A stretch of DNA of 34,697 nt from assembly GCA_946626015.1 (NCBI GenBank), contig CAMOTT010000001.1:1-34697 (forward strand). Reading direction: 5' to 3'. The notes beneath the pieces are model-generated. The model did no database searches. It was not told the origin of the DNA and worked only from the letters and a program-made list of their open reading frames with translations. Position 1 is the stretch's first letter. Each line of letters begins with the position of its first letter. Positions 25,332 to 33,511 of this stretch are shown here, piece by piece. The position numbers were made by a program, and so were the translations under genes. The stretch comes from an uncultured Clostridia bacterium (lineage in GTDB: Bacteria > Bacillota > Clostridia > Oscillospirales > Acutalibacteraceae).

Positions 25332-25940
25332 ATTAGCGCATTTTAATTTTTATATATTGATTTGAAACGGTCGGTCGTGCCCGCCCCTGCACAGGTTAGG
25401 GCTTGACTTTGCTGTGTTTTAAATCACGCGCCGTAGGGAACGCCGCCCTCGGTGTTCCCATATAAAAATCCGTACTCGCAAAATTTGACCAAACAGAAAA
25501 ACAATTAAAAAAACGGTTCTTCACGAGAAATTGTGGGATGGCACTACATTTTTATGTACTGTTTTGTGTGCTGATATAAAGCAGAAGGCAAAAAGATCCG
25601 GCTCCCTTGTGTAAAGGGAACTGTCATGCGTCAGCATGACTGAGGGATTGTTTATAAAAATTGCTGTTTCAGATAGGGACAAGTTCTGACTTTTCAGCCT
25701 GACAATCCCCCCCGAGTTGCCTTGCGGCAACCCACCTCCCTCATTGAGGGAGACTGAAATTGGGCTCCCTCCCGGAGGGAGCTGGCACGAGCAACGCGAG
25801 TGACTGAGGGAGTATCGTGCAGGGGACGGTTCCCACACCGAGAACAATTATGCCTCCCTTTACACAAGGGAGGCTGTTGTCAGAGCTTTTTGAAGTCAGC
25901 AAATTTGTTTAAGAACTCCCACAAAAATCCGTGAAGATCG
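25332..25940. repeat. Gene-free, repeat-rich stretch
   Basis: About 600 bases with no supportable gene. It contains several hairpins: GGGAACGCCG/CGGTGTTCCC (25436-25459), three related units of roughly 50 bases built on CTCCCT...AGGGAG hairpins ending in (T)GACTGAGGGA or its complement, and an outer inverted repeat (see separate entries). The structure is typical of non-coding dispersed repeats in gut Clostridia. Confidence 0.7.
25600..25875. repeat. MITE-like repeat cluster with terminal inverted repeats
   Basis: CTCCCTTGTGTAAAGGGA at 25602-25619 and its exact complement TCCCTTTACACAAGGGAG at 25855-25872 bound about 275 bases. Inside are two direct, diverged copies of a hairpin unit (25602-25650 and 25765-25812, both ending in TGACTGAGGGA) and one inverted unit (25703-25752, containing TTGCC TTGCG GCAA). 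There is no transposase. It could be a non-autonomous mobile element or a composite of nested REP-like repeats. Confidence 0.6.
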
Positions 25941-25969
25941 AAAAAACAGCCACGGCGAACCGTGGCTGT
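25941..25969 (-). terminator. Rho-independent terminator of the sorted-protein gene
   Basis: ACAGCCACGG, CGAA, CCGTGGCTGT: 10-base perfect stem with a tetraloop, followed on the minus strand by six T. It lies 35 bases after the stop of the gene at 26004-26714. Confidence 0.92.
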
Positions 25970-26003
25970 CCTGATTAGTTCAATTATTTAGTCAGACTTT
26001 AAA

Positions 26004-26714
26004 TTAGTCTTCCTTCTTGCCGCATACGAAAGCTGCTGCAGCTGCTACTGAAAGAACTGCGAAAACAGCGATAGCTGCTGTTGAACCGGTCTTGGGGTTG
26101 TCGGGAAGTGAGGGAGCGGGAGCTGCGCCGTAGGTGTAAAGCTTTGCGCCGGCGTTGAGGATCTTGGAAGCCTGGAGCTTCTTAACAACGTCGTCTCTGC
26201 TTACGCCAGCCTTCTCAAGGCCTGCGAAGAAAGCGTCAGCAACTGCGGGCATACCAGCTGAAAGATCGGTATCCTTGAGAGCCTCTCTGATGCCGTCAAG
26301 GCCGCCGTCAAGGTTAAGCTTGCCGCCGGAAAGCTTGTTGATGGACTCTGCTGTGGTCTTAAGAACGTTGTTGAGCTGCTCGGGATTAACATCGCTGAGC
26401 ATAGCCTTAAGGCCTTCGAAATCTGTAGCTGTGTTAAGGAGCTCGGAGAAGATTGACTTTGCCTTCTCGCCGACTTCTGCTACCTTCTCGTCATCGACTA
26501 AATCCTTAGCCTTCTCGATAGCTGCGCCAACGGTATCGCTGATCTCTGATTTTACGTCCTCAGCCTTATCTTCGATGGTTGCTGCTGCGTCCTCAAGCTC
26601 GCTTGCGACTGCGACTGCGGGATCTGCTGTTTCTTTTGCGTCCTCTGCGAATGCCATAACAGACATTGAAAGGCACAGAACAAGTGCAAGAATGATGCTC
26701 ATTGCTTTTTTCAT
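26004..26714 (-). CDS. Secreted alanine-rich protein with NPKTG sorting signal
   Basis: A 236-residue protein with a Sec signal peptide (cleavage after AFA, about residue 24). It continues with a highly charged, Ala-rich, mostly helical body (about 25-190) and a short Pro-rich spacer (APAPSLPD). The end is a sortase-type tail: NPKTG (206-210), a hydrophobic helix and the charged KKED. NPxTG motifs serve as sorting signals for sortase B/D-like enzymes in many Clostridia, so it is probably linked to peptidoglycan; otherwise it is a single-pass membrane protein. Codon choice is strongly biased (GCT for Ala), as in highly expressed genes. The shorter start is used because the upstream ATG sits on top of the AAAGG site. 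Function unknown. Confidence 0.8.
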   Translation of the reverse strand: MKKAMSIILALVLCLSMSVMAFAEDAKETADPAVAVASELEDAAATIEDKAEDVKSEISDTVGAAIEKAKDLVDDEKVAEVGEKAKSIFSELLNTATDFEGLKAMLSDVNPEQLNNVLKTTAESINKLSGGKLNLDGGLDGIREALKDTDLSAGMPAVADAFFAGLEKAGVSRDDVVKKLQASKILNAGAKLYTYGAAPAPSLPDNPKTGSTAAIAVFAVLSVAAAAAFVCGKKED

Positions 26715-26760
26715 GGTGAAAAACATCCTTTCATTTCAATAATGTATTCTTTGCTCGTCT

Positions 26761-26790
26761 ATGATAACACAGACGCATCGGGTTTGTCAA
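26761..26790 (-). promoter_or_regulatory. Promoter of the sorted-protein gene
   Basis: Minus-strand TTGACA (perfect -35), 18-base spacer, TATCAT, about 46 bases before the ATG. The -35 overlaps one arm of the 12-base inverted repeat at 26776-26847. Confidence 0.65.
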
Positions 26791-26847
26791 TAGAAAATAC
26801 AATAAAATCGTTATATTTTTTACAGGTATTTTTTAACAAACCCGATG
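26776..26847. repeat. 12-base inverted repeat between EF-G-like gene and sorted-protein gene
   Basis: CATCGGGTTTGT (26776-26787) and ACAAACCCGATG (26836-26847), exact complements separated by 48 AT-rich bases. It may form the 3' hairpin of the EF-G-like transcript and, as DNA, covers the -35 region of the next promoter. Confidence 0.55.
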
Positions 26848-26874
26848 GGAAATTTTATTATGTTTTTGTCGATA

Positions 26875-28929
26875 TTACTCTTCTTCGTTTGCTTTGGACT
26901 CTTCAATGACCTTCTGCGCCACGTTCTGAGGAGCGTCCTCGTAACGGGCAAACTCTATTGAGAAGTAGCCTTTGCCTGCGGTTATTGAACGAAGGACAGT
27001 GGCGAAATCGCCCATTTCAGCCATGGGGACTTCGGCTACAAGCTCCTGCATCTTGGGCTCGTCTGCGGGTCCCATGCCAAGCACGCGGCCGCGGCGCTTT
27101 GTAACGTCGCCCATGATGTCGCCCATTTTGTCGTCCGGAACATAAGCCTTAAGGGTGCCGATAGGCTCAAGGATCGTGGGCTGAGCGTTGGGGATACCGT
27201 TCTTGAAAGCGATGGCGGCAGCCGTCTTGAACGCCATTTCAGAGGAGTCTACGGGGTGATATGAGCCAAAGTAAAGGGTCGCCTTGATGCCCACCATGGG
27301 GTAACCTGCGATAAGACCCTTTGCCACGCACTCGCGAAGACCTTTTTCAACTGCCGGGAAATACTGCTTGGGCACTGAACCGCCGACGATCTCCTCGCAG
27401 AATTCCAGACCGTCGCAATCACAGGGCTCAAAGCGGATGTAAACATCGCCGAACTGGCCGTGACCGCCGGACTGCTTCTTATGGCGGCCCTGAACCTCGA
27501 CCTTCTTGCGAATGGTCTCTCTGTAAGCGACCTTGGGAACGGTCAGATCGACCTCAACGCCGAACTTGTTCTTGAGCTTGGAAACGATAACATCAAGATG
27601 CTGCTCGCCCAGGCCGGAAAGTATCTGCTCACGGGTCTCCGTGTTGGTCTCGAACTTGATGGTAAGGTCTTCTTCCGCAAGACGTGAAAGACCTGATGCT
27701 ACCTTCTCCTCCTCGCCCTTCTTGCGAACCTTGACCGCCATTGAAAGGCAGGGCGCCGGGAAGGTGATGCCCTCAAGGTTGATGACGTTCTTGGCGCTGC
27801 AGAGGGTGTCGCCGGTGTTGATGCCGTTGAGCTTGGTAACAACGCCGATGTCGCCTGCGGGGATAGAGCCTGCGTCCTCCTGCTTGCCGCCGCGGACGGT
27901 GACTATCTTGCCCATTCTCTCGCTCTCGCCTGTACGGGCGTTATACGCGGGCACGTCGGAGGTGATCTTGCCGGAAACTACCTTGAAGAATGACATTCTG
28001 CCAACGAAGGGGTCGGCGATGGTCTTGAAGCAGATCGCCGCAAGGGGGCCGTTCTCGTCACAGGGAACGTCCTTGTCCCCTGCCTTTTCGCCGGCATATT
28101 CAGCCGCCGAGGGGGCGCTGGCAACAATGCCGTTGAGCAGGAGGTCTACCGCGTCCGTCGTGTAACCGGCGCAGGCATATACGGGGTAGATCAAGCCGTT
28201 GGCTATACCGATGGAAAGACCCTTTGCTATCTCCTCGGGGGTGAACTCCTCGCCCTCAAAGAATTTTTCCATAAGCTCGTCATCCGCTCCTGCGACTGCT
28301 TCCTTGAAAGCGTCCTGCAGCTCTGCCAGATGATCGTCGGCAGGGATGGCAACCTCAGAGGCCTTGCCATTATCGTATTTGTACGCCTTGTTTGCGGAAA
28401 GGTCGATGTAGCACTCCACCTTGTCACCGTTCATGTGGGGAACGACTACGGGGCAAAGGGATGTGCCCACTTCTTCTTTAAGAGCCTCAAAGGTCTTGAA
28501 GAAATCCGCGTTCTCGCTGTCGCACTTCGTGACTACGAACATCTTTGCGATGCCGCGCTTGTCAGCAGCCTTGCAAGCCTTCTCGGTGCCCACGCTGTAG
28601 CCTGAACCGGCTGAGGTGACAACAAGGGCGCACTCTGCCGCGCGCATACCCTCGCTGATGCCGCCTGCGAAGTCAAAAAGACCGGGAGTGTCTATTATGT
28701 TGATCTTGGTGTTTTTCCATTCGATGGGAGCCACTGCCGTGGATACTGTGGCTTTGCGCTTCTTTTCCTCCGCGTCAAAGTCCATTACTGTGTTGCCATC
28801 CGCAACTCTGCCCAGTCTGTCGGTGGCCTTTGCTATGAAAAGCATTGCCTCCGCCAAAGTGGTTTTACCCCTGCCGCCGTGTCCGGCAAGGACAATATTT
28901 CTGATGTCTTTTGCGTTGTAGGCCTTCAA
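26875..28929 (-). CDS. EF-G-like translational GTPase (atypical, FusA2 type)
   Basis: A 684-residue protein with the full five-domain EF-G layout, ending in the domain IV/V region (GHGQFGDVYIRFEP, SYHPVDSSEMAFK, RRGRVLGM). The G-domain is unusual: P-loop GHGGRGKT (16-23), G3 DTPGLFDF (80-87) with Leu84 where EF-G has the catalytic His, and G4 TKCD (134-137) instead of NKxD. This places it with EF-G paralogs (FusA2/EF-G-like), not the main translocase. Paralogs have been linked to ribosome recycling, ribosome protection or stress, but the role here is open. The start codon is TTG at 28929, supported by AAGGAGGT six bases upstream. It is monocistronic with its own candidate promoter. Confidence 0.9.
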   Translation of the reverse strand: MKAYNAKDIRNIVLAGHGGRGKTTLAEAMLFIAKATDRLGRVADGNTVMDFDAEEKKRKATVSTAVAPIEWKNTKINIIDTPGLFDFAGGISEGMRAAECALVVTSAGSGYSVGTEKACKAADKRGIAKMFVVTKCDSENADFFKTFEALKEEVGTSLCPVVVPHMNGDKVECYIDLSANKAYKYDNGKASEVAIPADDHLAELQDAFKEAVAGADDELMEKFFEGEEFTPEEIAKGLSIGIANGLIYPVYACAGYTTDAVDLLLNGIVASAPSAAEYAGEKAGDKDVPCDENGPLAAICFKTIADPFVGRMSFFKVVSGKITSDVPAYNARTGESERMGKIVTVRGGKQEDAGSIPAGDIGVVTKLNGINTGDTLCSAKNVINLEGITFPAPCLSMAVKVRKKGEEEKVASGLSRLAEEDLTIKFETNTETREQILSGLGEQHLDVIVSKLKNKFGVEVDLTVPKVAYRETIRKKVEVQGRHKKQSGGHGQFGDVYIRFEPCDCDGLEFCEEIVGGSVPKQYFPAVEKGLRECVAKGLIAGYPMVGIKATLYFGSYHPVDSSEMAFKTAAAIAFKNGIPNAQPTILEPIGTLKAYVPDDKMGDIMGDVTKRRGRVLGMGPADEPKMQELVAEVPMAEMGDFATVLRSITAGKGYFSIEFARYEDAPQNVAQKVIEESKANEEE

Positions 28930-29010
28930 AGTGTCTACCTCCTTGTAATGTATAAGTGAAGATTAGCAGATACAGTAAGTTAAATACCAAATCATACACT
29001 AACAAAGACC

Positions 29011-29039
29011 ATTGTAACACAACAGTTTTGCATTTACAA
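29011..29039 (-). promoter_or_regulatory. Candidate promoter of the EF-G-like gene
   Basis: Minus-strand TTGTAA, 17-base spacer, TACAAT, about 80 bases upstream of the TTG start. Motif evidence only. Confidence 0.45.
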
Positions 29040-29060
29040 TGATTTTTTTCTCAATTAAAC

Positions 29061-29080
29061 AAACAAACCCGGGTTTTGTG
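29061..29080 (-). terminator. Possible weak terminator after tmcAL
   Basis: AAACCCGGGTTT palindrome (29065-29076) followed on the minus strand by a T-rich stretch (GTTTGTTTAATT), 27 bases after the tmcAL stop. The palindrome has no loop of its own, so it can only form a short stem. Confidence 0.35.
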
Positions 29081-29106
29081 CAATTTGTTGAACACAGTGT
29101 CCGAAA

Positions 29107-30285
29107 TTACAGCAAAATCACGTTACCGGCCTGCTCCAAGCCGCAGATATCGGGCTTTGGCATGGCCATTGTGAACATATCCTCCAGCGCGCATTCCGCG
29201 GCAAAGACCTGCCGCGCCTCCGGGCTGAGACCCTGAACGTCAGAGAACCTCATAACTACGGGCAGCTCCGCGGCGTTCCTTGCCTCGCGCAGTATCTCCC
29301 TTCCCCTCCCGTTCAGCGCCAAAGGCTGAATGTACGGGGGCAGACCCGCCGAAAGCTCCCGGGTCAGCCCCAGAAAGCTGTGCAAAACCACCCTGCGGAT
29401 ACGGGCATGGGTATAGCGTTTTGTTTTTGCTCCGTCATAAAGCTCCTCCAGAGTCACCGACGACCGGACGGCTGAATATATCCTGTTTTCTATGCCCTCG
29501 GAAATATCCGGCGCCTTTGCGATATCTTCCGGGCTCAGTCTGCGCAGGGCGCACAGCGCCGCCCTCTCTATGTTCTTCAGGGAGACCGGCGCCCTGCCTG
29601 CCTCTATTTCTTCCTTTAATATTTCGGCGGAGGACAGATATTCCTCCGGGAATTCCCCGGCAAACAGTTTTTCACGTATCTCCGCGCCGCTGGAAAAGCC
29701 CCCCTCGGCAGGCCGGTCGTGCCCGGCGCCCTGCCTTTTGACGGCATAGGGAACAATGGAGGAGCCAAGGGCGTTGAGTGCCTTGACGTACTCCACGCCC
29801 AGTATATCATTGGGGGATCTCAGCACCGCAGAGGCCTCCGGCCGCAGGTTTTCCAGCGCCCTTTCCCGGGCGGCGGCAAAGGTCATGGACAGCTCAAGTC
29901 CTTCTTTTAAAAGTCCGGGGTACTTTTCGTCGTTTTCCCCTGCGGCGGCCGCTTTTATCGCCTCAACATCCCCCGACTCGCTGCCAAAGCACAGGGTATC
30001 CACGCAACCGAGGGAGTCCAAAAGCCTCACTCCACCCACAGCAAACCTGTTTGCCCCGGCGCTTGACCATGGGGCGGGCAGACCCAGCACCAGATCCGCT
30101 CCGTTGAGCACCGCCGCCTTTGCCCGGGCGCGCTTTTCGGCAACGGCGAAGTCCCCCCGCTGCACCGCGTTGCCGCTCATCACTACCACTATCCTCTCAG
30201 CCCCCAGCTCACGGAGCCTTTTGAGCTGATAGGCGTGGCCAGTGTGGAAGGGATTGTATTCCGCAATAATTCCTGCCGTTTTCAT
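29107..30285 (-). CDS. tmcAL: tRNA(Met) cytidine acetate ligase TmcAL (YlbM family)
   Basis: A 392-residue protein of normal length for TmcAL, which makes N4-acetylcytidine at the wobble base of elongator tRNA-Met from acetate and ATP. The N-terminus has the nucleotidyltransferase signature GIIAEYNPFHTGHAYQL (H-x-G-H). Also visible are MSGNAVQRGDFA, GADLVLGLPAPWS and LCFGSESGD. The C-terminal helical domain is expected to bind tRNA. The start is set by AAAGGAT just upstream. It is transcribed alone and divergent from the MFS transporter gene. Confidence 0.95.
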   Translation of the reverse strand: MKTAGIIAEYNPFHTGHAYQLKRLRELGAERIVVVMSGNAVQRGDFAVAEKRARAKAAVLNGADLVLGLPAPWSSAGANRFAVGGVRLLDSLGCVDTLCFGSESGDVEAIKAAAAGENDEKYPGLLKEGLELSMTFAAARERALENLRPEASAVLRSPNDILGVEYVKALNALGSSIVPYAVKRQGAGHDRPAEGGFSSGAEIREKLFAGEFPEEYLSSAEILKEEIEAGRAPVSLKNIERAALCALRRLSPEDIAKAPDISEGIENRIYSAVRSSVTLEELYDGAKTKRYTHARIRRVVLHSFLGLTRELSAGLPPYIQPLALNGRGREILREARNAAELPVVMRFSDVQGLSPEARQVFAAECALEDMFTMAMPKPDICGLEQAGNVILL

Positions 30286-30391
30286 GTTGAAATATCCTTT
30301 CGGTCAATCGGCGTCACGCCGAAAAAGTTTATATCACACATAAATGATAACATAAAAAGCGAAAAAGTAAACACAAACACCCTTATTTCCG

Positions 30392-30420
30392 TTGCCTGAA
30401 AAACAACTCTATGTTATAAT
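30392..30420 (+). promoter_or_regulatory. Promoter of the MFS transporter gene
   Basis: TTGCCT, 17-base spacer, perfect TATAAT preceded by TG-T (extended -10-like), 38 bases before the ATG at 30459. Confidence 0.7.
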
Positions 30421-30458
30421 GTTAAAAAATCAACGTTTAAAAATTTTTGGAGCAAAAA

Positions 30459-31709
30459 ATGGAAACGAAAGAAAGCAAGGCTCTTGTAAAAAAACAATAT
30501 ATATCCATACTGCTCGCCTGGGCGGTGTACGTTTCCGCTTATTTCGGCAGATACAGCTACAGCGCGAACATCGCCCTTATGGAACAGGGCTACGGCGGAG
30601 CGGCTCACACAAACGCCGAGGCCGGGCTTGTGATGACCTTCTTTGCCATCACCTACGGCGCGGGGCAGATCATCCACGGCATTTTGTGCAGACGGTACTC
30701 CCGCAGATTTGCGGTGCCGGCGGTGCTGACTGTCTCCGGTGCGGTCAACCTGCTGATATTCATCGGCGTCCCCTTCGGGGCTGTCAAATATCTCTGGATG
30801 CTCAACGCCGCCTGTCAATCCGTCCTGTGGTCGCTGATAATGCAGATCATCAGCGAAAACGTGGGGGAACGGCTCATGCATAAAGCCGTGCTGGCCATGA
30901 GCACCACCACCTCCTTCGGCACCCTGTTTATCTACGCCATGAGCGCCTGGTTTGCAAAGAGCAATTATCTTATGACCTTTTTTGTCAGCTCTATCGTGCT
31001 GGTCTCTTCGGCAGTGATCTGGATGCTTTTTTACCGCCCCGGCGATTTTCTCAAAAACGCCGCTCACGGGGACGAACCCGGCTCGGCTAAAAAGCCTTTT
31101 GACAAGGCCTCCCTTCTTGCGCCCATAATACTGCTTCTGATCTTCTCCTTCCTTGTCAACTTCAACAAAGACGGGCTCCAGACCTGGGTACCGGTGATAC
31201 TCAAGAACCTCCACGGCATGAGGGACGAGCACTCCATCCTGCTGACCCTGATCCTGCCCCTGTTCGGGGTCTTCGGCTCGTCGGCGGCGGTGCTTACGAA
31301 CAAAAAGATAAAGAGCATACTGGCCATCATCCTGATTTTTTCCGGCTTTACCGCCCTGTTCAACACAGCGGTCATTCTGTTCAAGAACAGCCTTGTGATC
31401 ACCCTTGTCTGCTTCGGCTTCCTTGAGCTGTTCCTTCACGGCGCCTCCAGCGCCATAGTGAGCATCTTCCCTCTGGCGATGCGCGAGAAAATAAGCTCCG
31501 GCCTGCTGGCGGGCATCCTTGACGGCAGCGCGTACCTTGGCAGCGGCATAAGCTCCTACGCCCTGGGCAAGATAGCGGACGTCACCGGGGGCTGGAACAG
31601 CGTGTTCGCGACCCTGCTGGGCTCCGCCTGTTCCATACTGATCTTCGGGGGCGTTTATATGATAGCGTCAAAACACAAGGCCGTTAATGCCCGCGCTTCA
31701 CACTTGTAA
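30459..31709 (+). CDS. MFS transporter, organophosphate/hexose-phosphate antiporter-like
   Basis: A 416-residue protein with about 12 membrane helices and a central cytoplasmic loop (about 190-215), typical of the major facilitator superfamily. The helix-1 segment YVSAYFGRYSYSANIALM and the following GAGQIIHGILCRRYSRR (motif A-like) resemble the OPA branch (GlpT/UhpC-like), whose members exchange phosphorylated sugars or glycerol phosphate. The substrate is uncertain. The ATG at 30459 is preferred to an in-frame TTG at 30447 because TGGAGC lies between them. The gene stands alone behind its own promoter and ends just before the next promoter. Confidence 0.9.
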   Translation: METKESKALVKKQYISILLAWAVYVSAYFGRYSYSANIALMEQGYGGAAHTNAEAGLVMTFFAITYGAGQIIHGILCRRYSRRFAVPAVLTVSGAVNLLIFIGVPFGAVKYLWMLNAACQSVLWSLIMQIISENVGERLMHKAVLAMSTTTSFGTLFIYAMSAWFAKSNYLMTFFVSSIVLVSSAVIWMLFYRPGDFLKNAAHGDEPGSAKKPFDKASLLAPIILLLIFSFLVNFNKDGLQTWVPVILKNLHGMRDEHSILLTLILPLFGVFGSSAAVLTNKKIKSILAIILIFSGFTALFNTAVILFKNSLVITLVCFGFLELFLHGASSAIVSIFPLAMREKISSGLLAGILDGSAYLGSGISSYALGKIADVTGGWNSVFATLLGSACSILIFGGVYMIASKHKAVNARASHL

Positions 31710-31713
31710 TTTG

Positions 31714-31742
31714 TTGACTTTTTGTGTTGTAAATGATATAAT
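31714..31742 (+). promoter_or_regulatory. Near-consensus promoter of the membrane protein/GT2 pair
   Basis: TTGACT, 17-base spacer, TATAAT, starting 5 bases after the MFS stop codon. It predicts a leader of about 30 bases before the GTG start at 31780. Confidence 0.8.
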
Positions 31743-31779
31743 TTTTAAGCAAATTCACATATGTGGCAGGGGGATTTTC

Positions 31780-33507
31780 GTGAAAGCAAAAACTTCTGAC
31801 GTTTCCGTAAAAGATATGCTTATTTTGGCAGCATCTTTTTTGCTCGTTTGTCTTAACGCTTACACAAAAATTTTCGTTGGTTTAGCATTAGCTCTTTTAC
31901 TTGTTTTTATAATCAGGCAAAGAAACTCTATAAAAGATAATCTCGAAACCGCAAAAAAAGCCAAATCAGGGTTGCTTTTCTGCTTGCTTGCGGCCTTATT
32001 GTTTTCGTCAGGCATTGTGCTTAACGGCAGCGTATCGGAGGCTTTTTCTTCCGTCAGGCAGGCGGTCGCCTCCGGGCTGATGATACTTGTCGTTTTCCTG
32101 TTTGTGTTTCTCATCTTTTCATTTGCGTTAAAACAATTTGATCGCCAATGGGAAAAAGCGAACGCTCCCAGAGAACATACGGGGATAATGTTTGCGCTGT
32201 TTCTTTGTGTGTTCGGGCTTTATTTTCTGCTGTACTATCCCGGCATTTTTACCCCGGACAACGCCGCTCAGATGCAGCAGTGCGCAGATCTTTCAACGCT
32301 GAACGGACACCATCCGGTTTTGCATACGCTGCTGTTGTATGCGCTGGTCTACGCTCTCGGCAGAGGGAGCCCGGTACCCTACATTATTTTTCAGATCCTG
32401 TTGTCCTCCGCGATATACTCCTATTGCTGTCACTGGATCGCGGTACGGATAAAGAACAACGTCATTTACCTGTTATCATTTTTGTTTTTGCTTCTTCACC
32501 CGTATTTCGGTCTGTCTTCGGTCAGCCTGTGCAAAGATTATATTTTCGGTCCGATCCTTTTACTGTTTGTTGTTTTGCTGGCAGACGCAGCCATTGCGGG
32601 AGAAGAGTCGCTGAAATCAAAAAAGAACCTTTTCCTTTTGACGCTTTCCGCGATCCTTGTCTGTATGCTCCGCAATAACGGCATCGCCATAATCGCGCTG
32701 CTTATAGTCGCGGCTGTCGTTAGAATAAAAACCTTTGGCAAAAAGTTTTTGGGCGCGCTTGTTGTTTCTTTCGCCCTTGTGCTTGCGTTTCAGTTTATCC
32801 TGACGCCTCTGGCAAGCATAAAAAAAGGGAGCATAGTCGAAGCTCTCGGAGTGCCCCTTCAGCAAATCGCAAGAACAGTGTATGACGGCGGCAACTATGA
32901 GTCGGAAAGGGAATATGTGACCTCCCTGCTCCCTGAGGAAACGATCAAGGAGGTTTTTTCCGAAAAAAGCGTCGATCCGATCAAATTTAACGAAAATTTC
33001 AACAAAGAGATCATAGAGAATGACGTTCCCGGCTTCCTTAAAGTCTGGGCTAAGCTGCTGCCGAAAAATCTGCTCTCCTATTGCCGCGCGTATTTTGTTT
33101 TGTCCGAATCCGTTTGGAATCCTTTTTCAAACACGGCGATGATAGAGCCGCACAGCGACTCGGTGAATTTTACGAAAACAAATTTTTCTCCGGTATTTCC
33201 CGGACTCACCGAAAAATTCGAGCTGATCTTGAATTTCTGGCAGTTCAGCCGCTACACCCCGGGGCTTAAAATGCTTTGGAACCCCGCGGCGTACTTTATC
33301 TTTTATCTGTTATGCTGCGCCCGGATATGCCTGCGCAAAGGCAAGGGGTATTTAATGCCTTTTATTCCCTGCTTTTCCGTGTGGATGATCGTAGCTCTGA
33401 TGACACCCGCGGCGCTGGTGGGCAGGTATTTGAACTGTATGATAGTATGTTTCCCTGTTTATATTTCGCTTTTGGCTTACAACGAAAAACAAATTGACAG
33501 AGGGTGA
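31780..33507 (+). CDS. Large polytopic membrane protein, DUF6020-like, possible GT-C glycosyltransferase
   Basis: A 575-residue protein with roughly 12 or more membrane helices. A loop after about one third of the chain reads YYPGIFTPDNAAQMQQ...NGHHPVLHTLL. This acidic and His-rich loop (D, HH) is typical of the DUF6020 family and looks like the extracytoplasmic catalytic loop of GT-C sugar transferases (PMT/ArnT-like); that functional link is inference. GTG at 31780 is chosen because AGGGGGA lies five bases upstream; an in-frame ATG at 31687 would start inside the MFS gene and upstream of the promoter. The first part has AT-richer codons than its neighbours. Four bases separate it from the next gene, a lipid-linked-sugar GT2. 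Confidence 0.8.
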   Translation: MKAKTSDVSVKDMLILAASFLLVCLNAYTKIFVGLALALLLVFIIRQRNSIKDNLETAKKAKSGLLFCLLAALLFSSGIVLNGSVSEAFSSVRQAVASGLMILVVFLFVFLIFSFALKQFDRQWEKANAPREHTGIMFALFLCVFGLYFLLYYPGIFTPDNAAQMQQCADLSTLNGHHPVLHTLLLYALVYALGRGSPVPYIIFQILLSSAIYSYCCHWIAVRIKNNVIYLLSFLFLLLHPYFGLSSVSLCKDYIFGPILLLFVVLLADAAIAGEESLKSKKNLFLLTLSAILVCMLRNNGIAIIALLIVAAVVRIKTFGKKFLGALVVSFALVLAFQFILTPLASIKKGSIVEALGVPLQQIARTVYDGGNYESEREYVTSLLPEETIKEVFSEKSVDPIKFNENFNKEIIENDVPGFLKVWAKLLPKNLLSYCRAYFVLSESVWNPFSNTAMIEPHSDSVNFTKTNFSPVFPGLTEKFELILNFWQFSRYTPGLKMLWNPAAYFIFYLLCCARICLRKGKGYLMPFIPCFSVWMIVALMTPAALVGRYLNCMIVCFPVYISLLAYNEKQIDRG

Positions 33508-33511
33508 AGAG

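Noticed and set aside
25521..25847. Minus-strand open frame of 108 codons in the intergenic repeat region
   Set aside because: It runs through the CTCCCT/AGGGAG hairpin repeats, has no ribosome site and its composition (Pro/Ser/Gly from repeats) is not protein-like.
25332..25940. Possible CRISPR array or tandem repeat array
   Set aside because: The repeats are in mixed orientation, diverged and unevenly spaced with no regular spacers, and there are no cas genes in the window.
30414..31439. Minus-strand open frame (about 341 codons) opposite the MFS transporter
   Set aside because: Low-complexity, charged translation rich in Gln/His/Asp/Gly, no ribosome site, fully antisense to a clear 12-helix transporter.
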